64,000 nt of DNA, from the NCBI GenBank assembly GCA_041917255.1, contig JAYRYA010000019.1, positions 22,420 through 86,419 on the forward strand. Direction: 5' to 3'. The notes under the pieces are model-generated. The model was not told the origin of the DNA, made no database searches, and saw nothing but the letters and a program-made list of their open reading frames with translations. This DNA is from Zoogloea sp041917255 (GTDB lineage: Bacteria > Pseudomonadota > Gammaproteobacteria > Burkholderiales > Rhodocyclaceae). Positions 8,720 through 17,949 of this stretch are shown here, in pieces (position 1 is the stretch's first letter; every line of letters starts with the position of its first letter). Made by a program: the position numbers and the translations under genes.

Positions 8720-9247
8720 ATGTTGATCGCCATCTTCAGTCTCACCGTGCTTGGCGCCGTGCTCGGCGTCGTGCTGGGTATCGCCAACAAGGTCCTGCGG
8801 GTTGAAGGTAATCCGGTGGTGGACGAACTCATCGCCATGATGCCGGGTTCGAACTGCGGCCAGTGCGGCTTTCCGGGGTGCTCGGGTGCCGCCACCGCCA
8901 TCGTCGATGGCACCGCGCCGCCCACCTGCTGTCCGCCCGGCGGCAAGAGCCTGGCGGCCGCCATTGCGGCCAAGCTGGGGCTCACGGTGGATCTGTCGGG
9001 CATGTCCGATGACGGGCCGAAGATCGCCACGGTGGCCGAGGAGCTGTGCATCGGCTGCTGCCGCTGCAGCAAGGTGTGCCCGACCGACGCCATCGTCGGC
9101 GCGGCCAAGCAGATTCATAACGTGCTGCGGGAAGCCTGTACCGGTTGCAGCAGCTGCGTCGAGAAGTGCCCCACCGAAGCCTTGGTCATGAGGCCGGTGC
9201 CGGTCACCGTCCAGCATTGGGTGATGCCCAAGCCGCTGGCGGCGTGA
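8720..9247 (+). CDS. rnfB: RnfB, Fe-S subunit of the Rnf complex
   Basis: A 175-residue protein with an N-terminal membrane span (residues 2-22), then a 4Fe-4S domain with Cys46, Cys49, Cys54 and Cys70/71, then two ferredoxin-type 4Fe-4S motifs: cysteines 110, 113, 116, 120 and 140, 143, 146, 150. RnfB passes electrons between RnfC and the final acceptor. It starts 14 bases after rnfA. Confidence 0.95.
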   Translation: MLIAIFSLTVLGAVLGVVLGIANKVLRVEGNPVVDELIAMMPGSNCGQCGFPGCSGAATAIVDGTAPPTCCPPGGKSLAAAIAAKLGLTVDLSGMSDDGPKIATVAEELCIGCCRCSKVCPTDAIVGAAKQIHNVLREACTGCSSCVEKCPTEALVMRPVPVTVQHWVMPKPLAA

Positions 9248-9324
9248 GGATCGCGATGATGACCACCCGCGATTGCCATCTGCCGGCTGCGGCGCAACGG
9301 GTAACGGGAGCCTAAGGAGCAACC

Positions 9325-10833
9325 ATGGACTTCAGCAGTCTTTTCAAGAAACTGACGGGCAAGCACTGGGGCGTGCATCCGGCCGACCACAAGCGGCCCG
9401 CGGCCGACCAGCAAGTCCATGCGGTGCCGCTGCCGCAGCGTCTGCATCTGATGCTGTCGCAGCATGTGGGCGCGGCCGCCCGACCGGTGGTCCTGGTGGG
9501 CCAGAAGGTCAGGAAAGGCGAGCTGATCGCGGCCGCCCAGGGGAACATCTCGGCCCCGCTGCATGCACCCACGTCGGGTGTCATCAGCGCCATCGGCGAG
9601 ATCACCGCGCCCCACGCCTCGGGCCTGCCGGCGATGGCGATCACCCTCACGGTGGACGGTGACGACCGCTGGATCGAACCCGACAACCTGCCCGCCGACC
9701 CTTACGCCCTGGCCGCGGCCGATGTGGCCTCGCGGGTGGCCGCTGCCGGCGTGGTGGGGATGGGCGGGGCGACCTTCCCGTCTTCGGTCAAGCTCAACCT
9801 GGGGCGCCGCTCCGACATCGACACCCTCATCATCAACGGCAGCGAGTGCGAGCCCTATCTCTCGTGTGACGACCGGCTGATGCGCGACAAGGCCGCCGAG
9901 ATCGTCTCGGGTATCCGCCTGATGCTGATCGCCACGGGCGCTGGCGTTGCCAAGGTGGGCATCGAGGACAACAAGCCCGAGGCCATCGCCGCCATGGGCG
10001 AGGCTGCCAAGGATTTCGACAACATCACCATCGTGCCGGTGCCGGCGCGCTATCCGATGGGTTCCGACCGCCAGCTGATCGTCGAGCTGACCGGCCGCGA
10101 AGTACCGTCGGACGCCCGCGCTGCCGACGTGGGGGTGATCGTCCATAACGTGGGCACTGCCCGTGCCGTGCATGACGCGGTGGTGCTGGGTCGGCCGTTG
10201 GTGAGTCGCCTCGTGACGGTCAACGGCGCCGCCGCGGCCATGCCCGGAAACTACGAGGTGCCACTGGGCATGCTGGTGAGCGATCTCATCGCCTTCACCG
10301 GCGGGGCCAAGGGCGAGGTGGCCCGGCTGGTGATGGGTGGCCCGATGATGGGCACTTTGCTGCCCCATGCCCGGGTGCCGGTGGTCAAGGGCACCAGCGG
10401 CATCCTGCTGCTCGACGCGAAGGAGGCCGAGGCGATGGAGCCGGAGGCCTGCATCCGCTGCAGCAGCTGCGTGAAGGCCTGCCCGATGGGGCTGCTGCCC
10501 CTCGAGATGAGCGCCCGCATCCGCAACGACGACCTGGAAGGCGCGATGGACCTGGGCCTCGCCGACTGCATCGCCTGCGGCTGCTGCGCCTACGTGTGCC
10601 CGTCGCACATCCCGCTGGTGCAGTACTTCTACCACGCCAAGGGTGATCTCTCGGCTCGGGAGCGCGCCAAGCTGCGCACCGAATCCACCAAGAAGCTCGG
10701 CATTGCCCGGCAGGAGCGCCTGGAGCGCGAAGCGCGTGAGAAGGCCGAAGCCGCGGCGAAGCGCAAGGCCGAGCGGGCCGCCCAGCAGGCAGCCGCCGCG
10801 GCAGCGACCGAACAGAAGGGAGAAATCGCATGA
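9325..10833 (+). CDS. rnfC: RnfC, NADH- and FMN-binding subunit of the Rnf complex
   Basis: A 502-residue protein. An N-terminal sandwich domain (about 30-110) precedes the NADH/FMN-binding core with GVVGMGGATFP at 142-152 and a SECEPYLSCDDRLM segment at about 173-186. Two 4Fe-4S motifs follow, at Cys376-Cys386 and Cys415-Cys425. The end (after about 445) is a charged, alanine-rich helix of the kind seen in many RnfC proteins. The start is preceded by TAAGGAG. Its stop overlaps the rnfD start by 4 bases. Confidence 0.95.
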   Translation: MDFSSLFKKLTGKHWGVHPADHKRPAADQQVHAVPLPQRLHLMLSQHVGAAARPVVLVGQKVRKGELIAAAQGNISAPLHAPTSGVISAIGEITAPHASGLPAMAITLTVDGDDRWIEPDNLPADPYALAAADVASRVAAAGVVGMGGATFPSSVKLNLGRRSDIDTLIINGSECEPYLSCDDRLMRDKAAEIVSGIRLMLIATGAGVAKVGIEDNKPEAIAAMGEAAKDFDNITIVPVPARYPMGSDRQLIVELTGREVPSDARAADVGVIVHNVGTARAVHDAVVLGRPLVSRLVTVNGAAAAMPGNYEVPLGMLVSDLIAFTGGAKGEVARLVMGGPMMGTLLPHARVPVVKGTSGILLLDAKEAEAMEPEACIRCSSCVKACPMGLLPLEMSARIRNDDLEGAMDLGLADCIACGCCAYVCPSHIPLVQYFYHAKGDLSARERAKLRTESTKKLGIARQERLEREAREKAEAAAKRKAERAAQQAAAAAATEQKGEIA

Positions 10834-11918
10834 ACATCGCCGCCCTCAACGGGGAAGCGGTTGCCTCGCCTCACGCCCACGGCGGCAACACCGTCGGGCG
10901 GACGATGGTCCGCGTTCAGCTGGCGCTGGTGCCGGCCACCCTCTACGGCTTCTGGCTGTTCGGTTGGCCGTCGTTCTTCCTGTGGCTGCTGACGGTGGTG
11001 TCGTGCCTCGTCTTCGAGGCCATGGCCTTGCGCATGACCGGATCGAAGCGCATCGGCAAGACATTGTTCGACGGCTCGGCGCTGCTCACCGGCTGGCTGC
11101 TGGCGATGACCCTGCCGCCGTGGGCGCCCTGGTGGGTGGCGGTGGTGGGCGCATTCATTGCCATCGTGATCGGCAAGCAGGTGTTCGGCGGCGTGGGGCA
11201 GAACGTCTTCAACCCGGCGATGGTCGCCCGGGTGGCGCTGCTGGTGTCCTTCCCGGTGCCGCTCACCCAGTGGGTGCTGCCCATGAGCCTCGCCAGCGTG
11301 CCGGCGCCGGATTTTCTGCAGGGGCTGCACATCTTCGTGACCAGCGCGCCGCCGCTCGACGGCATCGCCAGCGCCTCGCTGCTGGGCCATACCAAAACCG
11401 AGATGTCCCGTGGCATCGACCTGTTGCATTCCCTCGCGGCGCCCAACGCGCCTGCGCTGTCGTGGTTCGGCACCCGTGCCGGCAGCCTGGGCGAATCGGC
11501 CTCGCTGCTGATCCTGGCGGGCGGACTCTACCTGCTGGCCACCGGCGTCATCACCTGGCACACGCCGGTGGCGGTGCTCGCGGGGCTGGCGATCCCGGCG
11601 GCCATCGTGCATGGGATGGACCCGACGCACTACCTGGGCGCCAGCGAGCACCTGCTCTCGGGCGCGGCGATGCTGGGTGCCTTCTTCATCGCCACAGACT
11701 ACGTGACATCCCCCAACACCGGCCTGGGGCAGATCGTCTTCGGGCTGTGCATCGGACTCATCACCTGGATCATCCGCACCTGGGGGGGCTACCCCGAGGG
11801 CATGGCCTTTGCGGTGCTGATGATGAACGCCCTCACGCCGGTGATCGACCGGCTGGTCAAGCCGCGCATTCTCGGCCGTGACCGCAAGGGCAAGCCGCTG
11901 GAACTTCCGGCCAAGTAA
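10830..11918 (+). CDS. rnfD: RnfD, membrane subunit of the Rnf complex
   Basis: A 362-residue protein with about nine membrane spans, homologous to NqrB. In the family a threonine in an SGATPL-like motif binds FMN covalently. Here the matching stretch appears to be DGIASASLLG (residues 177-186), with Ser183 where Thr is expected. This could alter or abolish flavin attachment, but my alignment is by eye. The overlap with rnfC (ATGA) suggests coupled translation. Confidence 0.92.
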   Translation: MNIAALNGEAVASPHAHGGNTVGRTMVRVQLALVPATLYGFWLFGWPSFFLWLLTVVSCLVFEAMALRMTGSKRIGKTLFDGSALLTGWLLAMTLPPWAPWWVAVVGAFIAIVIGKQVFGGVGQNVFNPAMVARVALLVSFPVPLTQWVLPMSLASVPAPDFLQGLHIFVTSAPPLDGIASASLLGHTKTEMSRGIDLLHSLAAPNAPALSWFGTRAGSLGESASLLILAGGLYLLATGVITWHTPVAVLAGLAIPAAIVHGMDPTHYLGASEHLLSGAAMLGAFFIATDYVTSPNTGLGQIVFGLCIGLITWIIRTWGGYPEGMAFAVLMMNALTPVIDRLVKPRILGRDRKGKPLELPAK

Positions 11919-11934
11919 AGGGAGCAGCTGACCC

Positions 11935-12543
11935 ATGAAACTGGACGAAATCCGCGAGCACATCGGCTACCAGCCGGTGCTGCTGGGCATCGTGGCCCTG
12001 ATGGCGAGCGCCACGCTGGCGATGGCTGCCAGTGCCACCGGCGAAGCCATCGCCGCCGCCGAAGCCAAGGATCTGCGGGATTCCCTCTCCGAGGTGCTGC
12101 CCGCCGGGCTGGCCGACAACGATTTCCTGAAGGACACCCTGGCCATCGACAAAGGCGGCCAGCCGGTGACGATCTACCGCGCCCGCCACGCCGGGGCGGT
12201 GAAGGCCGCGGTCTTTCAGGTGGCCGAGCGCGGCTATGCCGGCGAGATCAACATCCTGATGGCCGTCGATGCCGAAGGCCGAACCCTGGGCGTGCGCGTG
12301 CTCAAGCACGCCGAGACCCCGGGCCTGGGCGACAAGATCGAGGTGAAGAAAGACCCGTGGGTGAAGAGCTTCGACGGCAAGTCGCTGGGCGATCCCACCC
12401 CGCAGCGTTGGGGCGTGAAAAAGGACGGCGGCGTGTTCGACCAGTTCGCCGGCGCCACCATCACCCCGCGGGCGGTGGTCAAGGCGGTGAAGGGCGGGCT
12501 GGATTTTTATGCCGAGCACCGCACGGAAATCACGGGAGGCTGA
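11935..12543 (+). CDS. rnfG: RnfG, FMN-binding subunit of the Rnf complex
   Basis: A 202-residue protein with one N-terminal membrane span (about 14-36) and a periplasmic FMN-binding domain. The flavin attachment motif reads FAGATITPRAVV, with Thr175/Thr177 in the place of the usual SGATIT site. The ETPGLGDKI segment typical of NqrC/RnfG is at about 127-135. Starts 16 bases after rnfD with GGGAG as ribosome site. Confidence 0.95.
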   Translation: MKLDEIREHIGYQPVLLGIVALMASATLAMAASATGEAIAAAEAKDLRDSLSEVLPAGLADNDFLKDTLAIDKGGQPVTIYRARHAGAVKAAVFQVAERGYAGEINILMAVDAEGRTLGVRVLKHAETPGLGDKIEVKKDPWVKSFDGKSLGDPTPQRWGVKKDGGVFDQFAGATITPRAVVKAVKGGLDFYAEHRTEITGG

Positions 12544-12544
12544 C

Positions 12545-13228
12545 ATGAGCAACGACTACCGCAGCATCATCAAGGAAGGCCTGTGGGACCAGAACGTGGT
12601 GTTCTCCCAGCTGTTGGCCATGTGTCCGACCATGGCGGTCACCACCAGCGGCACCAATGGCCTGGGCATGGGCCTGGCGACCACCGCGGTGCTGGTGGTC
12701 TCCAACGTGCTGGTGTCGATGATCCGCCACACCGTCAGCTCCCAGGTGCGCATTCCGGTGTTCGTGGTGCTCATCGCCACCCTCGTCACCGTGGTGGACA
12801 TGGCCATGAACGCCTGGCTGCACGATCTGTACAAGGTGCTTGGCTTGTTCATTGCGCTGATCGTGGTGAATTGCGCCATCCTCGGCCGGGCCGAAGCCTT
12901 TGCGGTCAAGAACGGCGTTGCCGCCTCGGCAGTGGATGGGCTGGCGATGGGGCTGGGCTTTACCGGCGCGCTGACGGTGATGGGGCTGTTGCGGGAGTTC
13001 CTCGGCGCCGGCACCCTGTTCGCCCAGGCATCCAACCTGCTGGGGCCTTCCTTCGCCTTTCTCGAAATGAAACTGCCCGGCTATGGCGGCGCGCTGCTGA
13101 TGATCCTGCCGCCCGGCGGGTTTGCCCTGCTGGGCTTTCTGCTCGCCGGCAAGCGGGCCATGGAGCGGCGCGCCGAAGCCGGTGCGTCTGCGCAGGATGG
13201 CGGACTGGCCACGCCGTCGGCAGCTTGA
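12545..13228 (+). CDS. rnfE: RnfE, integral membrane subunit of the Rnf complex
   Basis: A 227-residue RnfA-related membrane protein with about six spans. It has the paired cysteines in LLAMCPTMAVTTS and LIVVNCAILGRAEAF. The ATG begins one base after the rnfG stop codon. The polar tail (after about 200) is not conserved in the family. Confidence 0.94.
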   Translation: MSNDYRSIIKEGLWDQNVVFSQLLAMCPTMAVTTSGTNGLGMGLATTAVLVVSNVLVSMIRHTVSSQVRIPVFVVLIATLVTVVDMAMNAWLHDLYKVLGLFIALIVVNCAILGRAEAFAVKNGVAASAVDGLAMGLGFTGALTVMGLLREFLGAGTLFAQASNLLGPSFAFLEMKLPGYGGALLMILPPGGFALLGFLLAGKRAMERRAEAGASAQDGGLATPSAA

Positions 13229-13239
13229 GGAGATACAAA

Positions 13240-13509
13240 ATGCAGATTGGCGTTGCCTATTCCGAGCCCGGAAACCAGATCTGGGTGACCATCGAGGTGC
13301 CCGAGACGGCCACGGTGACGGATGCCATCAAGCGCTCGGGCATCCTCGACCAGTTTCCCCACATCGACCTTGCCAAGCAGAAGGTCGGTGTTTTCGGGCG
13401 GCTGGTGAAGCCCGATGCGGCCCTGCGCCCTGGCGACCGGGTGGAGATCTACCGGGGCATCATCGCCGACCCGGAGACCGTGCCCCGGCGCGATCTTGCC
13501 GACGACTGA
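13240..13509 (+). CDS. rnfH: RnfH family protein
   Basis: An 89-residue ubiquitin-like RnfH protein: it begins IGVAYSEPGNQIWVTIEVPE and has the VGVFGRLVKPDAALRPGDRV core and YRGIIADP end. RnfH is encoded with nif-linked rnf clusters; its exact role is unknown. It starts 11 bases after rnfE. Confidence 0.92.
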   Translation: MQIGVAYSEPGNQIWVTIEVPETATVTDAIKRSGILDQFPHIDLAKQKVGVFGRLVKPDAALRPGDRVEIYRGIIADPETVPRRDLADD

Positions 13510-13585
13510 CCCGCCTTGTCCGGCCGGCCCTTCCGGCCGGTTTCACGTCGGCTCCCCGATTTTTCATTTGCTTTCGAGAACGCCC

Positions 13586-14944
13586 ATGTCCGCTCATTCT
13601 TCGCACCCACCCTCAACGGGCCGGGCGCTGTTCGCCCTCGGCCTGCTGCTTCCCGTGTCGGCCTTCGCGGCAGGCAGCCTGCCGTCCGTTGGCGGCATTC
13701 CCCTCGACTTCATCCTCTTCGCGCTCACGCTGCTGGGGGTGGCGCTGTTCCACAATGCCACCCTTTACGTGGCCCTTGTCGGCCTCGTCACCATCAGTGC
13801 CTACAAGGTACTCATCACCGGCTTCAAGACGGGCGTCGGCGTCGCGGGCCTGGTCGGTCACCTGGGTCACGAGTGGGTGACCATCGCCAACCTGTTCTGC
13901 CTGCTCACCGGCTTTGCGCTGCTCGCCCGGCATTTCGAGAAGAGCCACGTTCCGGTGATCCTCCCGCGCTTCCTGCCGGATGACTGGAAGGGGGGCTTCC
14001 TGCTGCTGGTGATGGTCTTCGTGATTTCCAGCTTCCTCGACAACATCGCCGCGGCGCTGATTGGCGGCGCGATGGCTCACCAGCTCTTCAAGGCCAAGGT
14101 GCACGTGGGCTACCTGGCGGCCATCGTCGCGGCGTCCAACGCCGGCGGATCGGGCAGCGTGGTGGGCGACACCACCACCACGATGATGTGGATCGACGGG
14201 GTGAGTCCGCTGATTGTGGTCGATGCCTATGTGGCGGCGGCGGTGGCGCTGCTCATCATCGGCTACTTCGGCGCCCGCCAGCAGCACGCCTACTCGCCCA
14301 TCCTGCGCCATGCCCACCAGCACACCCACGTGGACTGGGGCCGAATTGCGGTCGTGCTCACCATGCTGGTGTTCGCGGTGGCCACCAACATCACCATCAA
14401 CGTCAAGTTTCCCGAACTGGCCGAGGCCTTCCCCTTCATCGGTGTGGCGGTGTGGGCCGCGATCCTGCTGACCATCCCGCTGCGCCGTCACGACTGGGAA
14501 GTGCTGCCGGACACCATCAAGGGCTCGGTCTTCCTGCTGTCACTGGTGCTGTGCGCCTCGATGATGCCGGTGGAGGAGCTGCCCGCCGCCTCGTGGCAGT
14601 CGGCCCTCGCGCTGGGCTTCGTGTCGGCGGTGTTCGACAACATCCCGCTCACCGCGCTGGCCCTGCGCCAGGGCGGCTATGACTGGGGATTCCTGGCTTA
14701 CGCGGTGGGCTTTGGCGGCTCGATGCTGTGGTTCGGCTCGTCAGCCGGCGTCGCCCTGTCGAGCATGTTCCCCGAGGCCCGCTCGGCGGCCCAGTGGTTG
14801 CGCCATGGCTGGCATGTGCCGGTGGCCTACGTGACGGGCTTCTTCATCATGCTCACGGTGCTGGGCTGGCACCCGGATGCCGACCACAACGCGCCCGCGC
14901 CGGTGGCGCTGGAGGCGCCCTTGGCATCTCCAGCCGGCCACTGA
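13586..14944 (+). CDS. NhaD/ArsB-family membrane transporter
   Basis: A 452-residue protein with a probable signal or first span (LFALGLLLPVSAFAAG) and about eleven more spans. It contains the SSFLDNIAAALIGGAMAH and ASNAGGSGSVVGDTTTTMMW segments of ion transporter superfamily members such as NhaD sodium/proton antiporters and citrate transporters, plus a repeat-like FVSAVFDNIPLTALALRQGG in the second half. A histidine-rich loop (HAHQHTHVDW) lies between spans. Placed 76 bases after rnfH and before a terminator; it may balance the ion gradient used by Rnf, which is inference. Confidence 0.8.
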   Translation: MSAHSSHPPSTGRALFALGLLLPVSAFAAGSLPSVGGIPLDFILFALTLLGVALFHNATLYVALVGLVTISAYKVLITGFKTGVGVAGLVGHLGHEWVTIANLFCLLTGFALLARHFEKSHVPVILPRFLPDDWKGGFLLLVMVFVISSFLDNIAAALIGGAMAHQLFKAKVHVGYLAAIVAASNAGGSGSVVGDTTTTMMWIDGVSPLIVVDAYVAAAVALLIIGYFGARQQHAYSPILRHAHQHTHVDWGRIAVVLTMLVFAVATNITINVKFPELAEAFPFIGVAVWAAILLTIPLRRHDWEVLPDTIKGSVFLLSLVLCASMMPVEELPAASWQSALALGFVSAVFDNIPLTALALRQGGYDWGFLAYAVGFGGSMLWFGSSAGVALSSMFPEARSAAQWLRHGWHVPVAYVTGFFIMLTVLGWHPDADHNAPAPVALEAPLASPAGH

Positions 14945-14965
14945 GCACAGCCGCGCTTCTGCCCG

Positions 14966-14993
14966 AAGGCCGCCGCTCTGGCGGCCTTTGTCA
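14966..14993 (+). terminator. Rho-independent terminator after the rnf/transporter operon
   Basis: AAGGCCGCC pairs with GGCGGCCTT across a 5-base loop, followed by a short T-rich tail. It lies 21 bases after the transporter stop and before the nifE promoter. Confidence 0.8.
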
Positions 14994-15033
14994 TTGGTGA
15001 GGTGCTGTTGGGTTTGTACCGGCGGTGGGCTTT

Positions 15034-15049
15034 TGTCGGCTTTGCGACA
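15034..15049. promoter_or_regulatory. NifA site upstream of nifE
   Basis: TGTCGGCTTTGCGACA fits TGT-N10-ACA and the extended palindrome TGTCG-N6-CGACA. It lies 44 bases ahead of the -24/-12 element. Confidence 0.9.
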
Positions 15050-15093
15050 CGGCGTTGGCCCCGTTCAGGCCTTTAAAAACAGGGGTTTGGAGC

Positions 15094-15108
15094 TGGCACT
15101 CAAATTGC
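15094..15108 (+). promoter_or_regulatory. Sigma-54 promoter of nifENX
   Basis: TGGCACTCAAATTGC is a full match to the -24/-12 consensus. Transcription should start about 11 bases downstream, leaving a short leader with GGAGAGG as ribosome site before the nifE ATG at 15141. Confidence 0.93.
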
Positions 15109-15140
15109 AGAAGGGTGACTGAACCCTTGGAGAGGCCAGC

Positions 15141-16541
15141 ATGAAAGCCAGCGAAATCCAGGCCCTGCTCGACGAGCCGGCCTGCAGCCACAACAAGAAG
15201 GAAAAATCCGGGTGCGCCAAGCCCAAGCCCGGCGCCACCGCCGGTGGGTGTTCCTTCGATGGCGCGCAGATCGCGCTCCTGCCAATCGCCGACGTGGCCC
15301 ACATCGTCCACGGCCCCATCGCCTGCGCGGGCTCGTCGTGGGACAACCGGGGCACCCGCTCGTCCGGCCCCACGCTGTACCGCATCGGAATGACCACCGA
15401 TCTGTCCGAGACCGACGTGGTGATGGGCCGCGGCGAGAAGCGCCTGTTCCATGCCATCAAGCAGGCCATCGACAGCTACTCACCGGCCGCGGTGTTCATC
15501 TACAACACCTGCGTCACCGCGCTGATCGGCGACGACGTGGAGGCGGTGTGCAAGGCCGCCACCGAGCGCTGGGGCACCCCGGTGGTGCCGGTGGATGCGG
15601 CCGGCTTCTATGGCACCAAGAACCTGGGCAACCGGTTGGCCGGCGAGGCGATGTTCAAGCACGTGATCGGCACCCGCGAGCCCGAGCCCGCCGCGCCCCG
15701 CGCCGACGGCCTGCCCACCTACGACGTGAATCTGATCGGCGAATACAACATTGCCGGCGAGTTCTGGCATGTGCTGCCGCTGTTCGACGAGCTGGGCCTG
15801 CGCATCCTGTGCACGCTATCGGGCGATGCACGCTTCCACGAGGTGCAGACCATGCACCGGGCGAAGGTAAACATGGTGGTGTGCGCCAAGGCGCTGCTCA
15901 ACGTGGCCCGCAAGATGGAAGACAACTTCGGGATTCCGTTCTTCGAGGGCAGCTTCTATGGCGTGCAGGACATGAACAACGCCCTGCGTGACTTCGCCCG
16001 GATCATCGGTGACGCCGACCTGATCGCCCGCACCGAGGCGGTCATCGCCCGGGAGGAGGCCAAGTCCCGCGCGGCGCTCGACCCCTGGCGCGAGCGCCTC
16101 ACCGGCAAGCGGGTGCTGCTTTACACCGGCGGCGTGAAGTCGTGGTCCATCGTCTCGGCCCTGCAGGACCTGGGCATGAAGGTGGTCGCCACCGGCACCA
16201 AGAAGTCGACTGAAGAAGACAAGGCCCGCATCCGCGAGCTGATGGGCGACGACACCAAAATGATCGACGACGGCAGCCCCAAGGCGCTGCTCTCCACGTA
16301 TCACGAGTACAAGGCCGACATCCTCATCGCCGGCGGACGCAACCTCTACACGGCCCTCAAGGCGCGCATCCCCTTCCTCGACATCAACCAGGAGCGGGAA
16401 TTCGGCTATGCGGGCTATGCCGGCATGGAAGAGCTGGCCCGCCAGCTGGCCCTCTCGATGGGCAGCCCGGTGTGGGCGTCGGTGCGCAAGCCGGCCCCGT
16501 GGGCCGCCAAGCAGGGCCCCGGCACCGTGCTCGCCGCCTAA
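15141..16541 (+). CDS. nifE: NifE, FeMo-cofactor scaffold alpha subunit
   Basis: A 466-residue protein of the nitrogenase component 1 family. It has the N-terminal cysteine-containing region (AGGCSFDGAQIAL), the GPIACAGSSWDNRGT cluster-binding loop, the YNTCVTALIGDDVEAVC motif and a C-terminal IPFLDINQEREFGYAGY segment. NifE pairs with NifN to form the scaffold on which NifB-co is turned into FeMo-co. It heads the plus-strand operon nifE-nifN-nifX and downstream genes. Confidence 0.96.
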   Translation: MKASEIQALLDEPACSHNKKEKSGCAKPKPGATAGGCSFDGAQIALLPIADVAHIVHGPIACAGSSWDNRGTRSSGPTLYRIGMTTDLSETDVVMGRGEKRLFHAIKQAIDSYSPAAVFIYNTCVTALIGDDVEAVCKAATERWGTPVVPVDAAGFYGTKNLGNRLAGEAMFKHVIGTREPEPAAPRADGLPTYDVNLIGEYNIAGEFWHVLPLFDELGLRILCTLSGDARFHEVQTMHRAKVNMVVCAKALLNVARKMEDNFGIPFFEGSFYGVQDMNNALRDFARIIGDADLIARTEAVIAREEAKSRAALDPWRERLTGKRVLLYTGGVKSWSIVSALQDLGMKVVATGTKKSTEEDKARIRELMGDDTKMIDDGSPKALLSTYHEYKADILIAGGRNLYTALKARIPFLDINQEREFGYAGYAGMEELARQLALSMGSPVWASVRKPAPWAAKQGPGTVLAA

Positions 16542-16551
16542 GGAGATCAAG

Positions 16552-17949
16552 ATGGCTGAAGTCGTCCAATCCAAGAAGGCGCTGGCGGTCAATCCGCTCA
16601 AGGTGAGCCAGCCGGTGGGGGCCTCGCTGGCGTTCCTCGGCCTGGGCCGGAGCCTGCCGCTGATGCATGGCTCGCAGGGCTGCACGGCCTTTGGCAAGGT
16701 GTTCTTCGTGCGCCACTTCCGCGAGCCGATCCCGCTGCAGACCACCGCGATGGATCAGGTGGCTTCGATCATGGGCGCCGACGACAACGTGGTCGAAGGC
16801 CTGCGGGTGCTCTCCGAGAAGAGCAAGCCCGACGTGATCGGGCTGGTGACCACCGGTCTGTCCGAAACCCAGGGCACCGACATCCGCCGCACGGTGCGGA
16901 TCTTCCGCGAGAAGCACCCGGAATACGCCGGCGTGGCGGTGGTGCCGGTGAACACGCCTGACTACGTGGGCTGCCTGGAAAGCGGCTACGCCCTGGCGGT
17001 GGAATCGATGATCGACGTGCTGGTGCCCGAAGGCCGCAGCGCTGGCCGTCGGCCGAAGCAGGTGAACGTGCTCGCCTCAGGCATGCTCACCCCGGGCGAC
17101 ATCGAGGCGATCCGCGAGTGGATCGAAGCCTTCGGCCTGCGCGCGGTGGTGCTGCCGGACATCGGCGACTCCCTCGACGGCCACCTCACCGACGCGGAGT
17201 TCTCGTCCCTCACCATCGGCGGCACGCCCCGGGCGGAGATCGAGATCATGGGCGAATCCGCCGCCACGCTGGTGGTCGGCCCGTCGCTCTACAAGGCGGC
17301 CGATCTGCTCCATACCCGCACCGGCGTGCCCGACTACCGCTTTGCCGGGCTGATGGGGCTGGACGATTGCGACGCCTTCACCCAGGCCCTCGCCGACATC
17401 TCCGGCCAGCCGGTGCCGGCGCGCATCGACCGCTGGCGCGCCCAGCTGCAGGACGCGATGGTCGATTGCCACTTCATGCTGGGTTTTGCCCGCGTGGCCC
17501 TGGCGGCCGACCCGGACCTGCTGGGCATGCAGGCCACCTTCCTCACCGGCATGGGCGCCGAGATCGTCGCCGCGGTGAGCCCGGCCAAGCACGAAAGCCT
17601 TGCGGCGCTGCCGGTGCCGAAGATCGTCATCGGCGATCTGGAAGACCTGGAGAAGGATGCCCGCGCGGGCGGCGCCCAGGTGATCGTCGCCAACTCCCAT
17701 GCCGCGGGTACCGCCGAGCGGCTGGGCCTGCCGCTGATGCGGGCCGGCTTTCCCCAATACGACCAGGTGGGCGGCTACGCGCGCACCTGGGTGGGCTACC
17801 GCGGCACGCGGCAGGCCTTGTTCGATTTTGCCAACCTGATGCTGAGGCAACACCATGAACTCGAACCCTATCAATCAATCTACCGGGCCGAGTCCGGCCT
17901 CGGCGACTCCCATGGCACCCCGTCGTCTGCAGCTGGTCTGGTCCATTAA
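16552..17949 (+). CDS. nifN: NifN, FeMo-cofactor scaffold beta subunit
   Basis: A 465-residue NifK-like protein. The conserved start KKALAVNPLKVSQPVGASLA is followed by MHGSQGCTAFGKVFFVRHF, which carries a cluster ligand cysteine, and the TTGLSETQGTDI motif. Starts 10 bases after nifE with AAGGAGA as ribosome site. The last 95 bases overlap the longest reading of nifX; the extra C-terminal tail (about 20 residues after YQSIYRAE) has no obvious conserved content. Confidence 0.96.
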   Translation: MAEVVQSKKALAVNPLKVSQPVGASLAFLGLGRSLPLMHGSQGCTAFGKVFFVRHFREPIPLQTTAMDQVASIMGADDNVVEGLRVLSEKSKPDVIGLVTTGLSETQGTDIRRTVRIFREKHPEYAGVAVVPVNTPDYVGCLESGYALAVESMIDVLVPEGRSAGRRPKQVNVLASGMLTPGDIEAIREWIEAFGLRAVVLPDIGDSLDGHLTDAEFSSLTIGGTPRAEIEIMGESAATLVVGPSLYKAADLLHTRTGVPDYRFAGLMGLDDCDAFTQALADISGQPVPARIDRWRAQLQDAMVDCHFMLGFARVALAADPDLLGMQATFLTGMGAEIVAAVSPAKHESLAALPVPKIVIGDLEDLEKDARAGGAQVIVANSHAAGTAERLGLPLMRAGFPQYDQVGGYARTWVGYRGTRQALFDFANLMLRQHHELEPYQSIYRAESGLGDSHGTPSSAAGLVH

